From contig SWDT01000179.1 of NCBI GenBank assembly GCA_009193035.1, positions 1-43,782 of the forward strand: 43,782 bases of DNA, in the 5' to 3' direction. How positions within the stretch are numbered: position 1 is the stretch's first letter; each line of letters opens with the position of its first letter. Below, in pieces: positions 29,229 to 40,629 of the stretch. The translations under genes were made by a program, and so were the position numbers. Source of the DNA: Halicephalobus mephisto. Lineage: Eukaryota > Nematoda > Chromadorea > Rhabditida > Panagrolaimidae. The notes beneath the pieces are model-generated. The model saw only the letters and a program-made list of their open reading frames with translations, had not been told where the DNA came from and searched no databases.

Positions 29229-32200
29229 CTAAGCAATGGATTCCCTGAAACCCAACCCGGTGTACTCCATAGGGTAACTGATCCTGGATCTTTGGAATTC
29301 TCCAGGATTCGCGAATTGGCGTTGTGTTCCGTCATATCGACTTCTTTTCGGATGACCTATGCTTTGGTAATGAGGTTCGATAAAATGTTGATTTTGAGTC
29401 CTGAAGTAAGCGGAATGGTCGCTGATTCTTCTTTCTGGTCGGGAATTCCGCAACATGCTGGTCGATGAAAAGTTTTGAACTTCTTTATTCCTCGATCTGT
29501 CGTGGATGTGAAGAGATGCGCTCATCCTGGGGTCTTCGTGGACAGCAACACTGGGCTGAGGAGCTATGAAGACACTTATCTCTGACCCCCGATATGAAAT
29601 AGACACATTTTTGTGACTGGTTTCGTCTACAGTATTCCTGGATTTTTTGTCGTGGACTTCTAAAGTAGATCTTTGAGAATATCTGCTTGAAAGACTTTTG
29701 TCGTCAATCTGGTCCTTGGATAACCAGACCCACTCTTTGACGTCATCGGATTCGTCCCCGCCTTCGCTTATCGAATTACTCGAATTCAACTTCGCCAGAA
29801 GGGGCACTACGAGCTTTTCATATCCGTTGTGGAGACCCCGATGACCGGTGACCAAGTGGAAAAGTCCGATGATGAAAACCAAAGTCAATAAAACGACCAA
29901 AATCGGTTGAAGATTAAGTTTTTCTTGCAGATTGGACTCCAGAATCGTCATGTTTGAGGCCGTCAATTGGTCCATCCTGGTCGTTCTGAATCCGATTCCT
30001 GGTTCAGAATCCCCGAAAAACAACTGAACCAACGTCTGTCCTGAGACGATCGGAGGAGCTTCTGCGTCTTCGCAGTACGTAGGACAATGGATTTCTACTG
30101 TCAGAGTGATTTCAGATCCATCCCCCAAGGCTACCAGTTCGACAGACGGATGACTTCTTTGTTGATTGATTCTGAGGAGATTATCATCACTCGAATAAAC
30201 ACTGAGACTAAATTCCTTTGTGTCCACATCACTCAAGAGTTCACGCTGTCCATCGGAGTAGAAAATGTAGACTTCTGCTGTCCCATGCTGAAAATAAAAA
30301 TCAAATTATTTTTAAAATTAAATATTTTTAAAGTCAAATTACTTTAAAAATTAAATATTTTTAAAGTCAAATTATTTTTAAAATTAAATATTTTTAAAAT
30401 CAAATTACTTTAAAAATTAAATATTTTTAAAGTCAAATTATTTTTAAAATTAAATATTTTTAAAGTCAAATTATTTTAAAAATTAAATATTTTACAAAAT
30501 TTTTTTGAAACAAATTTTTGGAATTTAAGTAAAAATTTGATTTTTTTTCAAATTTTTTATGAAAATTCAAAAATTTCGAAAAATTTACTATTTTTTGAAT
30601 TTTAATGTTTTTAATTAAAATTAAACTTTTCTTACTTGATATTGATGAGTAAAGGTCGATTGTATTCGTGTGACAAGTTCATACTGTAGAGGATTGTCGA
30701 CTTCCGGAAGCAACTGAAGATTCACATTTGCGATTGGCTTGATAAGGAGCTGAGTAGGAGACACTCTGTCTTTGGTGACGGTAACCAAGACACTACCGTA
30801 ATCTATAGCAGGTGCCAGAGCTTTCAGAACGAGTCTTGTTATTCCGGATTTTTTCGGGATTCCGATTAATCTTCCGTTTTTCTTCTTAATCATCAGGACA
30901 CTTGGATCAGCACTCTGGATTCTGTTGACAGCTAGTTGTGTGACGTCGAACATTAAATCTTTATCCTTAGCCAAATAAATCCTTTCTCCCGTGGCTTCGT
31001 CGACAACGTGGAAAGCCGCAAGAACCCTTATCTCCGTCTGTTGGTGTCGATTTTTGCACGCGAATTGTCTGGCATCTCTGATCTTTCTGGAAGACAGATC
31101 CTTCAAAGTAGTTATTCTCCATTCATTGACAGCATTCAGAACCGGATCAGAAACCCATACAGTAATCGGAAGCTTCGGGTACCAAACCGTAAAAATCGCC
31201 GTGGAACTCAATGTTCGAAATTGAACATGGACTTCGATGGCCGCGTTTCCTCTCATTTCAGATCCGTCGACGAAGACAGAAGTACACGTGGGAGATGTCT
31301 TCAGAAGCCTCGGTTCCGAACTTATGCAATGAGTACCGTCAGTCACGTCCTTCACTCGACCCCCTAAGGTTACTGAAAACACCCTCATCGGTACTGAAGC
31401 TTGGATCCCGGAAATTACGGCCGTGTTAATGAGTTCGAAACCCTGAAATTTAAAACGTTTGTAATTGTCACATCACAAGTACTTCATAATTACTTATAAA
31501 TAAATGTAATTGAGCGAATTTGATTATACTCATTGAGTGTATGAAAAATAAAATGAAAATGGGATCATAATTTTTCATTTTTGTTTTCAGTCCCTATGTA
31601 GAAAAATAAATATAATCAAATACGTTCAATTACGCTTAGTTACAAGTGATTTTGGATCATCTGTGATTATTGAAGAATTAAAATTGAATATTGTTTTTAA
31701 ATTATCCGGAAAGAAATTTTTGAAACTTCCTAGTTGAGATCAAAAAGTACAAAATTTAATTATCATGTACTTTTAGTAGGACTTTATTGTAATTGTATTA
31801 TTTTAAAAAAGTTAATAATAAATCTCCTGTAAAATTGTTCCACGTGAATTCGTGGAAATTTTTCAAAATTCAAATAGTCTACGTGACAATTTCTATTTTG
31901 CGTGATTATTTTTCCTTAATTTTGTAAGATTTCGTGATTAATTTTTTGGAACTACATTCTTCTTAGATATATATAGAAGCTTCTTATTTAGAGTATATGA
32001 AGTTTCTAATCCTCTGTGTATCTGCTTAGGTTAATTTTCATATATGAAATTATCAGCAAATGTTCATATACGAAATTATTGAGAAATATCCATATATAAA
32101 AGCATTACGAAACATTCATATGTGAAGTTGTTAAGAAATCTTCATATATGTTAATATCGAAAAATTTTGATATATGGAATTGTTAAGAAATATCCATATA

Positions 32201-34748
32201 TGGAAGAATTACTGGGTATTCATATATGAAAGTATTGAGGAATTTCCATATATGGAAGAATTAAGAAATCTTCATATATGTTAATATCGAAAAATTTCGA
32301 TATATGGAATTGTTAAGAAATTTCCATATATGGAAGAATTATTGGGTATTCATATATGAAAGCATTGAGAAATATCCATATATGAAGTTATTGAAACATC
32401 TCCATATATGGAACTTCTAATACATGTTCATATATGAAAGTATTAATAGAAGTTAAATAAAGCTTAAAAACGCCCAAATAACCTGACAAAGACGGGTTGT
32501 TTTTTTAAGTCCTTAACATACCCGGGACACAGGTGCAATTGCGTAGGATTTGTCTGGTCCAATAGTGAACTTTGTCGCAATTCTAGTTTCTGGAATTTCT
32601 TTACCATTGTAAAAATAGAACTGAATTGCCCAATGGAGAGAAATAATTTTACTAAATTCAAACTCCGAAGAAAAACTGCTTTCTTTGGTTGGCTTTAATT
32701 TGAGCACCAAAGCGAGTAAATGGTCCTCAAATAATTGACGTGATTTTGTTGCTAAATTTGTCAAAGTGAATGAAGTGTGAAACGTGGGTGGTGTCATGGA
32801 AGTAGTTTTCAGATTCCACAAATCTGGTTCCAGAGCAATCGCTGATGAGATTTCCAATCGAGAATCGATCCAAAGTTTAATTTCGATTTTTTTTAACAAA
32901 TTTGTAGTTGTGTTAGAATTTCCAAAGTCGTCATTTCGGAAGTGCAGAAATACGGATTCTGGAGACTCAGGAACAAAGGTCAAATTGGGTCTAGCCATCA
33001 AGGAGATTTGTCTAAAAAATCATAAATAATAAAGTTACAGAAATTAAAAATATTTGAAAATTATTTTTGGAAGATTTTAGAATTTCCAATTTCTATTGAA
33101 TTCTGGAGAGATTGTGGCATTTTGGAAGATTTTAGAAATTTCAGAGAGAATTTAAAGTTTCAGAATCTTTTATTTAATTTTAGAAAATTGTAGAAGTTTA
33201 CGAAATTTTTTAAGTTTTTAAAGCTTTTGAGAATTTTGGAACTTTTTAGTAACTTGTATAAGATTGCAGAAAATTCCCATGGAATTTTGTAATGTTTTAG
33301 AAAATCTCATAAGATTTTCTAAATTCTCGAAATCCTCTAGTAGATTCTGAAAAATCGTAGAATTTTCTATCAACACATGACATTGTGTAAAATTCCTACG
33401 AGATTCTGGAACACTTCAGAATCCTTCATGAAATTTCCTGTTTTCGAAATTTCCCATAAAATTTAGAAAATTTTAAAATCTTTTGCTAAGTTATAATATT
33501 CTAGAATCTTGCTTTGTAATTCTGGAACATTTCAGAATCCTTCGTGAAATTCTCTATATCCCCAAAATTTCAAATTTTTGGAAAATTCTCAAATTTTCTG
33601 TGGAATTAAATAAAATTAATTTCAAAAATTACCCGAATTCATGAGAACTCAAGGAAGTAATGTGCATTTTATCAAAGGCGTTAACGAGGTTTATTTTCTG
33701 ATTGGTCAAGGTTCGTTGAGGATTCAGACATTGACTCCCGACAGAATAGGAAATCGTGAGAGGAGTCTGAAAAACACCATTAGTTAATCTCCCAAGTGAA
33801 AGTCATACAGTCCACTGCTTTGCGTGTCCGTTTATTTTGAACCAAGAAAGTGGAATCTCTTGTCGAATTAGACATGCATTCAGAAATGCGTCACTTTCGT
33901 TGAAAACACAAGATCCTTTGACCAGCTTCCCTTCTGAATTCTTCAATCCGGTCGTCACACATAATTTTTGCTTGAAAGTGCTCATCCATGAGTGATCTCG
34001 ATAAACAACTATGTCCACAAAAGGTTTTTCCTAAAAACACTTTTTTAAAAAATTTTGATAAATTACATACCATCATGACTCGTTCTTGAACAACCCTAAG
34101 AGCAACGGCACAGTGGAGATTTTGAATTGATGGATAAAGTGGAAGAGAATAACTTTGTTCCCCGATTTTCGCCGTCAGCAATTGGTCCGTATTATATATA
34201 CAGCCATCCTGGATGTAAATGGAAGAACGGGTCACGTTCCCGTTGAAGTAATGCTTATTCAAATTTCGCAAAACAAACAAGTTCGAATCTGGCGAAATTA
34301 CCACAGAATACCCTAAAACAATAATTGTTAAAAAATATAAAATAGTAATTATTAGTAAAAAAAAAGATAAAAAAATTTCTAATTTAAAAAAATGTGTTTA
34401 AAAAATTATTCTTATTTTTAAAAAATATATTTAAAAAAAACATAAATTTTTAAAAAATATACGAGAAATAATTATACATTTAAAAATATATATATATATA
34501 AATTTTAATTTTTTAGAAATATATATAAAAATTTTAATTTTTTAGAAATATATAAAAAAATTTATTTTTCAAAAAAAAAACAAAAAATTATTTTTCATTT
34601 TTCAAAAAACGTTTAATTTTAAAAAATTAGAAAATAGTTATCATTATTTTTTGAAAAAATTAAGTAGTAATTATTGACGAAAGATATATTAAATCTTACC
34701 ATTGCTGAAGTGAATAAGTAAAAATATTACATATATAATTCTCAACAT
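29229..34748 (-). CDS. tmem-132: TMEM132-family transmembrane protein
   Basis: Seven exons on the minus strand: 34748-34700, 34312-34071, 34030-33809, 33766-33633, 33011-32522, 31442-30636 and 30287-29229. They give exactly 1000 aa in one frame. TMEM132 proteins are type I surface proteins with Ig/cohesin-like extracellular domains, linked to adhesion and the actin cytoskeleton. Evidence: a signal peptide (MLRIIYVIFLLIHFSNG), a long ectodomain, and the family hallmark FTVWYPKLPITVWVSDPVLN...EWRI (exon 6, compare VW-P-LP-SD-LN-WR in vertebrates). One membrane helix, LQPILVVLLTLVFIIGLFHL, is in exon 7. The cytosolic tail of about 210 residues has the conserved EWVWLSKDQIDD and then disordered Ser/Arg-rich sequence ending TGLGFRESIA. 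No spliced-leader acceptor is close to the ATG. Its 3' end has been copied into the downstream spacer. Confidence 0.92.
30295..30495. repeat. 31-bp tandem repeat in the last intron of tmem-132
   Basis: The unit aaattaaatatttttaaagt then caaattattttt occurs about six times in succession. Confidence 0.8.
31466..31655. mobile_element. short inverted-repeat element in tmem-132 intron 5
   Basis: The arm tgtaattgagcgaatttgat (31505-31528) is matched in inverse orientation by atcaaatacgttcaattacg (31611-31634) with about two to three mismatches over 24 bp. Weaker complementarity extends outward (acaagta versus tacaagt). It is consistent with a MITE or a foldback; no coding capacity. Confidence 0.5.
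31795..32460. repeat. dispersed repeat element, copy B, with CATATATG palindrome array 3, in tmem-132 intron 5
   Basis: Copy B matches 23095-23700 in order and sequence (for example cacgtgaattcgtggaaatt, ctacgtgacaatttctattt, ggaactacattcttctta). Its palindrome array (32035-32455) contains one extra internal block of about 95 bp relative to copy A. Confidence 0.78.
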
Positions 34749-34884
34749 TATTTAATTGAAAATTATAAGAAACACTTCGTACCCATTAAGAGTATTTTTG
34801 TAAAAGTTTGTCTTCAGAAGCTAATGAAGGACCTTGTTATAAGCCAACTAACAGATACTAAGTCTGCATGGTTTTCGATGAAAT
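34749..34884. promoter_or_regulatory. short divergent promoter between tmem-132 and the 34885 gene
   Basis: Only 136 bp separate the ATG of tmem-132 (minus) from that of the plus-strand gene. A GTCTTCAG at 34810-34817 could be a spliced-leader acceptor for the plus-strand gene. I see no clear TATA element. Confidence 0.5.
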
Positions 34885-35277
34885 ATGCCAAGCAAAAAGG
34901 CGGGCCAACGGCTATTTCTCGGTGCAAAAACTAAGAGACCAACACATTTACTGAACTAAGCTTCTTTTTTAGTAGGAATTTTCCAAAAAACCACACGCAG
35001 TGCCAGAAACAGACTGGACACCCCGGGAATGCGGGACACGTCCCAACAAAAGCCCTTGAGCTCTGTGGTTGAAGGACTGTCAGAACCACGCTTACTTCAA
35101 GAGGGCAAAGCGTTAAATCCAAGCTTCAATCCCGCTGTCCATATTCCTTCGAAAAAATTTAAGCAAAGTACTATTGCTCTTCCGGATGAACATTCGTCGA
35201 TAAACAAGAACTATTTCAAGTTTTTAAAACGGCCGTTGATGATAATAGTCGAATTAAATTGTAAATTGTTAAAATAA
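34885..35277 (+). CDS. small basic protein of 113 aa, unrecognised
   Basis: Exons 34885-34921 and 34973-35277 are joined across a 51-nt intron (CTCG|GTGCAA...TTTTTTAG). The product begins MPSKKAGQRLFLVGIFQK, continues TRSARNRLDTPGMRDTSQQK and ends KRPLMIIVELNCKLLK. The exon 2 frame stays open for 101 codons with worm-like codon use, the main reason for choosing it. It has no signal peptide and is basic and probably largely disordered. It is divergent from tmem-132. An earlier ATG at 34824, just after the possible spliced-leader acceptor, opens another frame (MKDLVISQLTDTKSAWFSMK) that also stays open across the same intron and ends in exon 2. The true product is therefore not certain. Confidence 0.5.
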
Positions 35278-35289
35278 TCGTTTTTAAAA

Positions 35290-36700
35290 AATTGCAAAAA
35301 TCAAAAGTAACTTTTTCCAGAAAATTCTCTCATAGGCAATTTTAGGATTATTGCAAAAAGAAAAAATGAATTAATTTCAATAAAATTACGGAATTTAGTG
35401 CTTTTGTTATGTTTACGAAATCTTTTTTCTTTTGCCGCGAATTCGGAAATTTAAAAAGTCACAATTTTGAAAATTTTTACGAAAATTGTTAACATAAATT
35501 TTTAGAATTGTTGTAAAAGGAAAAAATTGAATAAAATTTCTAAAATTATCATTTTTACCATTTTTTGAGAAAAAAACCAAAAAATAATGAAAAACCATGA
35601 AATTTTTCTAAATTTTCAGCATTGTCCTGAAAAAAAAATTAAATTCATTTCAATACAAATTATTAAAATTATCATTTTTTACCATTTTTTGAGAAAAAAA
35701 CCAAAAAAATAATGAAAAACCATGAAATTTTTCTAAATTTTCAGCATTGTCCTGAAAAAAAAATTAAATTCATTTCAACACAAATTATTAAAATTATCAT
35801 TTTTATTATTGCCACAAATTCTCTCTCTGGAAGATTTGAGAAATTCCAAAAAGTGAATTATTATAAAATTCGAAATTTTCTAAAGCTCTTAATGCAAATT
35901 TTTGGAACTTGGTAGAAACAAAAGTGATGTACGTGACATTTTCAATTTTGCATGGCGATTGGTTTGTCATAATATATAATTTCGTAATCAATTATAACAT
36001 TGTAAAAATTTAAAATTAGCATTGTTATGGAATTTTTTCAATATTAATTTTTAAAAATTCTAAACTTGATATTTCAGATATTTATTATAAAATTATAGTA
36101 TTACGAAAACAAGAAATAAATTTCACTACAAAGTTTTTTAAAGTTTTAGAAAATCTAAATTTCGAAGTTTCAAAAATCATAAATTTTGTCATGAATTTTT
36201 AAAAATTAAGAATTTCAGATATTTGGTTCAAAATCATGTTATTATAAAGTCCAAAAATAAATTCTATTGCGAAATTTTCTCGAAGCAGATCTTCAAAACC
36301 TTCTGAAATCCAGTGTATTTTATATACTAATTCTGTTTTACGTGATGGTTGCTTCGTAATCTTGCACGATTTCATAATTAATATTTTTAGAAATATATTT
36401 TCTCAAGGCGAATTGAGAAGCTTTTACATTGGGGTCATGTGAGATAAAATACCTTCGGTCCAACCTCGGAGATTAGTTGTTGCACATTGAAGTACTTCTA
36501 GGCTTTGGAAAGATTACAATTTACACTACAGTAATTTGTTGAAAATCGATTACTTTGTATATAATGATTGATTATAAAAACTGTAAAAAAAGAATTTAAT
36601 TATTTAGGAAAATTTCTAAAAACCAGATGATTTATTTTTCTTAAAATAAAATTTAATTTATTTTCTCTATTAATTGTTTTTTGATCTTTTCGAAGAATAT
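35290..36700. other. AT-rich spacer with a tandem duplication and dispersed-repeat fragments
   Basis: A unit of about 120 bp (tcatttttaccattttttga, gaaaaaccatgaaatttttc, ttcagcattgtcctgaaaaa) is present twice at 35545-35800. Diverged members of the dispersed family (gtgatggttgcttcgtaatc, atatattttctcaagg) occur at 35930-36000 and 36330-36410. No gene is seen. Confidence 0.6.
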
Positions 36701-37096
36701 TCGGATTAACTTTGGATTATAAGTTGTCATTCTTTATCTGCTCAAATCTGCACAGATAAATAAAACATTGACAAACTTAAATTCGAATATTATTCATGTT
36801 TATTTTTAAATAAGTTCTATATAAAATCTCTTACAATCAAAAGATAAATTTCGTAATTTCGTAATCGACAAAATTGGAAAACAATTCTGTCTAGTAGGGA
36901 GAAAATTGGATTGCCGTATATTTCTTCTCTTCCCAATTTCCCGTTTTTTCCAATTTGACTGATAAAAAAAAAAGTTATTCATTTCAGATCCTTATTTCGA
37001 TCGAAAGCAATAAATCTGATATTTTTGACAAGACTGTTTGAGACATCATATTTAAAAATAAAGGTTTATTTCGGTGTTTTATCGTTTTTGCGACTC

Positions 37097-37369
37097 TTAA
37101 TACTTAGACATTTCTTTCATCAGAGCAGCTATTGGAAGAAAAAGATGTTCCAAGATAAGAACTACTGAATTCTCTTTCGATAGATTGTTCTTCAGTTTGG
37201 ATCCCAATGTTTTGTTGTCCATCTTTGTCAACCCTGAGTGCTTGACTAGTACAAGAGAAAAGACATCTTCACCCTTTCTTGTGATATCAACTACAATTTG
37301 AAAACATACTTCAGAAAATACTTGACCGGAAGACGATTCAAGTCTGTATTCTTCAATTTCATTTTGACT
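37097..37369 (-). CDS. fragment of an unrecognised gene, last exon or remnant
   Basis: On the minus strand a frame of 90 codons without an upstream start ends at TAA 37097-37099. It contains SGQVFSEVCFQIVVDITRKG and LKNNLSKENSVVLILEHLFL, ending ALMKEMSKY. Just upstream the sequence continues in another frame (CEICRISADYEVKMKLKNTD), so either a splice junction I cannot place or a frameshift separates them. No family is recognised. Confidence 0.33.
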   Translation of the reverse strand, partial: SQNEIEEYRLESSSGQVFSEVCFQIVVDITRKGEDVFSLVLVKHSGLTKMDNKTLGSKLKNNLSKENSVVLILEHLFLPIAALMKEMSKY

Positions 37370-37924
37370 TCATAATCAGCAGATATTCTACAGATTTCGC
37401 AGGTTTTCTACAATAGATTTTCTCTATTTCTTTTTTATATGGTTTACTTAGCTTTAAAACGACTACTCATTCCGTCAAGTTAATCACAGAATCTGATAAA
37501 CTTCAGAATTGCTGAATCTGGAATACTGTGTAAATTTCCACGAAATTCTAAAGAAATTCAAAGGCTTCTCTGGTATTAAAAAACTTAAACATCTTCCAGT
37601 AAAACAATAAAAATCATTCTGTTAACTATTACGTAGTACTTTAAACCAATCACTAGAAAGAGAAGTTTTTTAATTAGTGTATCATTTCTTTTATTTTCCT
37701 TTTATGATCTGAATTAAATGTCGAATTTTTAAGTTTGGGCATTAATATATATTAAATATTATTGATTTCTCTTAACAGTTCCATGACCAACTGTATAAAT
37801 ATCTAAATGCTCAAAATTGGTCTAACTTTCTCGTCATTAACACATTGCAGTTTCATACGAACCAAACAAATTTCTATATTTATGATACATTTTTATCATT
37901 GCTGTAGTTGTAAGTGACTTTATT

Positions 37925-38230
37925 AGAAAATACAAAATGGAGATCGCAATAGGAACAACTTAATACATAGAAAGTAATAACATAGTGTGATATGTTTTCT
38001 TATCGTGCGTCGTATGAGGACATTTTTTGCATCAGGTCGTCCTGAAACCAACTGATTACTTAATGAAGGTGTAGCAACTTGTGTGTTGGTGCTATGTCCA
38101 TGAACAATTGAAAAAATATGCATGTGCATTGGTCGAGGTTTCTCCTCTTCGAGTTGCCTTTTCGTGATAAGTTATTGATTTTTCGGTCTGTAAAGCTGAA
38201 TGAATTCAGTTATTGTTTCCCATTGATTGG
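37925..38230 (-). other. coding-like stretch, unrecognised
   Basis: The minus strand shows a 68-codon frame (HGHSTNTQVATPSLSNQLVS) and, after a TTTCAG, a short frame ending DDLMQKMSSYDAR. The stretch is less AT-rich than the area around 36 kb. I cannot assemble a gene. Confidence 0.25.
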
Positions 38231-38272
38231 CTGTTTTGAAATTACAAAATAATTTCTATTTTCTGTGTTAAA

Positions 38273-39500
38273 ATGCCTGGAGATGATTGCTGTGGCCGTG
38301 AATGTAAATTAGGGTGGGGATACAATGAATCTTTAAATTTATTGATACCCATTGAGGGAAAACCTCCTAATGTTACGTCGATAGGTATTAATGAATGGAA
38401 TTATAATGCTGATAATTTGCCATCGACTGATATTCCGAGTTGGGTAAGTTTATTGTTTGTTGAGTAAATTTACCATGGACATTCTAGAGATGGATAAGTC
38501 TCTTACTAGAACCGGGCTATAAGAAATTGCTTGACTTTGCGATTATCTTTGATGATAATCCATATTGGAACATTGACTGCTATTTGTCAAGACACCAAAA
38601 GAACTCTGAGAAGCTCCAAAAGTATACAGCCATCTGTGATCATTATGTCAGTGAGATCACCTATGGCGTGGATTTGTGGGTGCAGTTTCCAAAAATTGGA
38701 TTTCCAACAGAGGAACTGGAGGTAAGATTTGTCAATTTAGACCCCACGTATTAGTAAAGAATTCGTTTCACGTGATTCATTTTTTGGTAGGTCTCCGAAA
38801 AATACTATACAATCATTAATTCTGATAATCTGGGAAATAAGTTCTTTAATAGTTAATTACGCACATTTTTGTATCTTTCTTGTCTACCTATATTACCAAA
38901 ATGTTCTTTTAGATAATGGATTTATTTCAAGAAAGAAGTTTGAACCAAGCTCAAAAGAAGGTAAAATGCCGAATTTTGCTCAACTTTAATGAAATCAAAG
39001 AAATGACTCTGGGAGACCTTTTGAATTTTATGAATGAATTAGACAAAGGGAAACATTCTCAATACAATGCTCCTATCACATTTGAATACGAAAAGTTGAA
39101 CCAGGAAATTCCAAAAATTACAATCAGTAATGAGGCAGAATTTGCAAGGTTCCTCTCATGTCTATATTGTGTTTACCGTAAAATTGAGATCAAAGTAGAA
39201 GAGACAGGTTGTTCAGATATTCTTTCAAATATGGAATCAGAAGAAAAGTCATTTGATGAAATTATTGTTAATTTAAATAAAGCAAAAGAGGACTACAAGT
39301 CAATGGACAGAAACGACTTCTTGAAAATGTATCCAATCTTGAAGAGACTCTTCTTCTGTTACACCGATTATATCAAATATTCAATAGACAATATGAACGA
39401 CATTCATGAAGGAGACTATCTTCCGGGACATTGGCAGGAAATAAGATGCTGGTTCCAAAACTTGAACGCATGGTCACCAGACAAGATCAATAAGGAGTAG
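38273..39500 (+). CDS. 330-aa orphan protein
   Basis: Exons are 38273-38443, 38488-38721 and 38913-39500, all phase 0, with GTAAGT and GTAAGA donors and CTAG/TTTTAG acceptors. The protein begins MPGDDCCGRECKLGWGYNES. It has no signal peptide or membrane segment. It is acidic/mixed, with aromatic-rich strands in exon 2 (YKKLLDFAIIFDDNPYWNID, VDLWVQFPKIGFPTEELE). The C-terminal half is helical and charged (EMTLGDLLNFMNELDKGKHS; FLKMYPILKRLFFCYTDYIK). I recognise no family. Codon use is less biased than in the conserved genes to the left, which fits a fast-evolving lineage-specific gene. A further short plus-strand frame at about 39553-39658 could be an extra exon or a remnant. Confidence 0.7.
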
Positions 39501-40165
39501 ATAAATCTCACACATTTCTAGATTAGTATCTCTCCCAGTTATACATAAGGGTTGAAACGTTAGAGAAAACAACGAAATTCATTAATGCTCAAAAGGTTAA
39601 CGATAATGAAGCAGATGGACTATATATCGAGAATAAAAATGACAGGAAAACTATTTAGGTTCGTCAAACATTTAACAGTGTAATTACTTATTTACAAATA
39701 CTCAGTAGGGAATTTCTCTCTTCAAGGCTACATCACATTTCTGTTGAAAACCAGTAATCTTAATGTCTAAATTAGCGTTGTTTTTAGTTTTCGAATTGTG
39801 TTTCTTAGTAATAAACACTGAACTACTTTATCAAATCTACTTCTTGTTGTTGGATATGATTTTACAAGCTATCCTGAGTTTCCAAACATTCAAATACTGT
39901 CGATGCAGATCTGTTATTGGATATTATATATCGATCAGGAAAAAGACTGGTATATAAAAGGCTTAATAATTTCATAGTAATGCAAACTTAGAAAGTTTAA
40001 TCATCCATAAAGGTTAACAACAAGAAACTTAATTGCCTTGATTTCCTCTGCTTTTCGCTAAAAGGTTCTCACTCCTATCAGTTTTTTGTCAAAATCCATC
40101 TTTGTGGAGACTCCGACAGCAGATGAGTTTATTTGCATCTACTCCCCCTACTTGATCCTCATTCC
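39501..40165. other. spacer with short coding-like pieces
   Basis: A frame at about 39553-39658 (VETLEKTTKFINAQKVNDNE) and a 64-codon hydrophobic frame at 39763-39957 (starting MSKLALFLVFELCFLVINTE) are open on the plus strand. The second could encode a small membrane or signal-peptide protein. Neither can be confirmed. Confidence 0.3.
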
Positions 40166-40173
40166 ACAGGACT

Positions 40174-40624
40174 ATGAAATCCCGGAGTAGAGTCGGAAAC
40201 TTAGTCCCTCCACAGTCAGTTTTGGAGCAAATCAGACATGTTCAGAACAGCGGACCGGATTTATTATACCCTCTCTCCTCTGAATATGATCCATTAGATC
40301 TCGAATATGATGAGGTACTAGTTTTCAAAAGGGAATACTGTTAATGAACTAAAGAATGTCATAACCTACGAACCTTGCAGAATATTCAGAGATAGACTGA
40401 TCATCAGTGATCTCAAGATCAGATTCGACCAGATATTAGTGGATGACTGTGAATTGCGAGAAATAGATGCAAGTGACACGAAAAATCACAATCACCAAGT
40501 AACTCACAAAAAAGCAACTTTAGTGAAAGAAGTTTTCGGAAAAGACCTAATTATCAAATGCGAGATTTTAAAAACTACATTCAGCATCCCTAACCTAATT
40601 TTATTAAATAAATTTTCTTTATAA
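40174..40624 (+). pseudogene. orphan gene with one frame break
   Basis: The frame opens at ATG 40174 (MKSRSRVGNLVPPQSVLEQI) after a TTCCACAG acceptor. It runs to about 40320 in DPLDLEYDEVL, then continues in a neighbouring frame as FSKGNTVNELKNVITYEPCR and DRLIISDLKIRFDQILVDDC, ending at TAA 40622-40624. No intron explains the shift, since the possible GTACTAG..TTGCAG intron leads to an in-frame TAG. It is probably a recently broken gene, or an indel in the assembly. Family not recognised. Confidence 0.42.
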
Positions 40625-40629
40625 TCTAC

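Noticed and set aside
29202..29468. 88-codon plus-strand ORF at the end of tmem-132
   Set aside because: It is antisense to the well-supported last exon of tmem-132 and has no separate support.
30991..31429. Overlapping plus-strand ORFs of 72-119 codons
   Set aside because: Antisense to tmem-132 exon 6, which carries the family hallmark motif.
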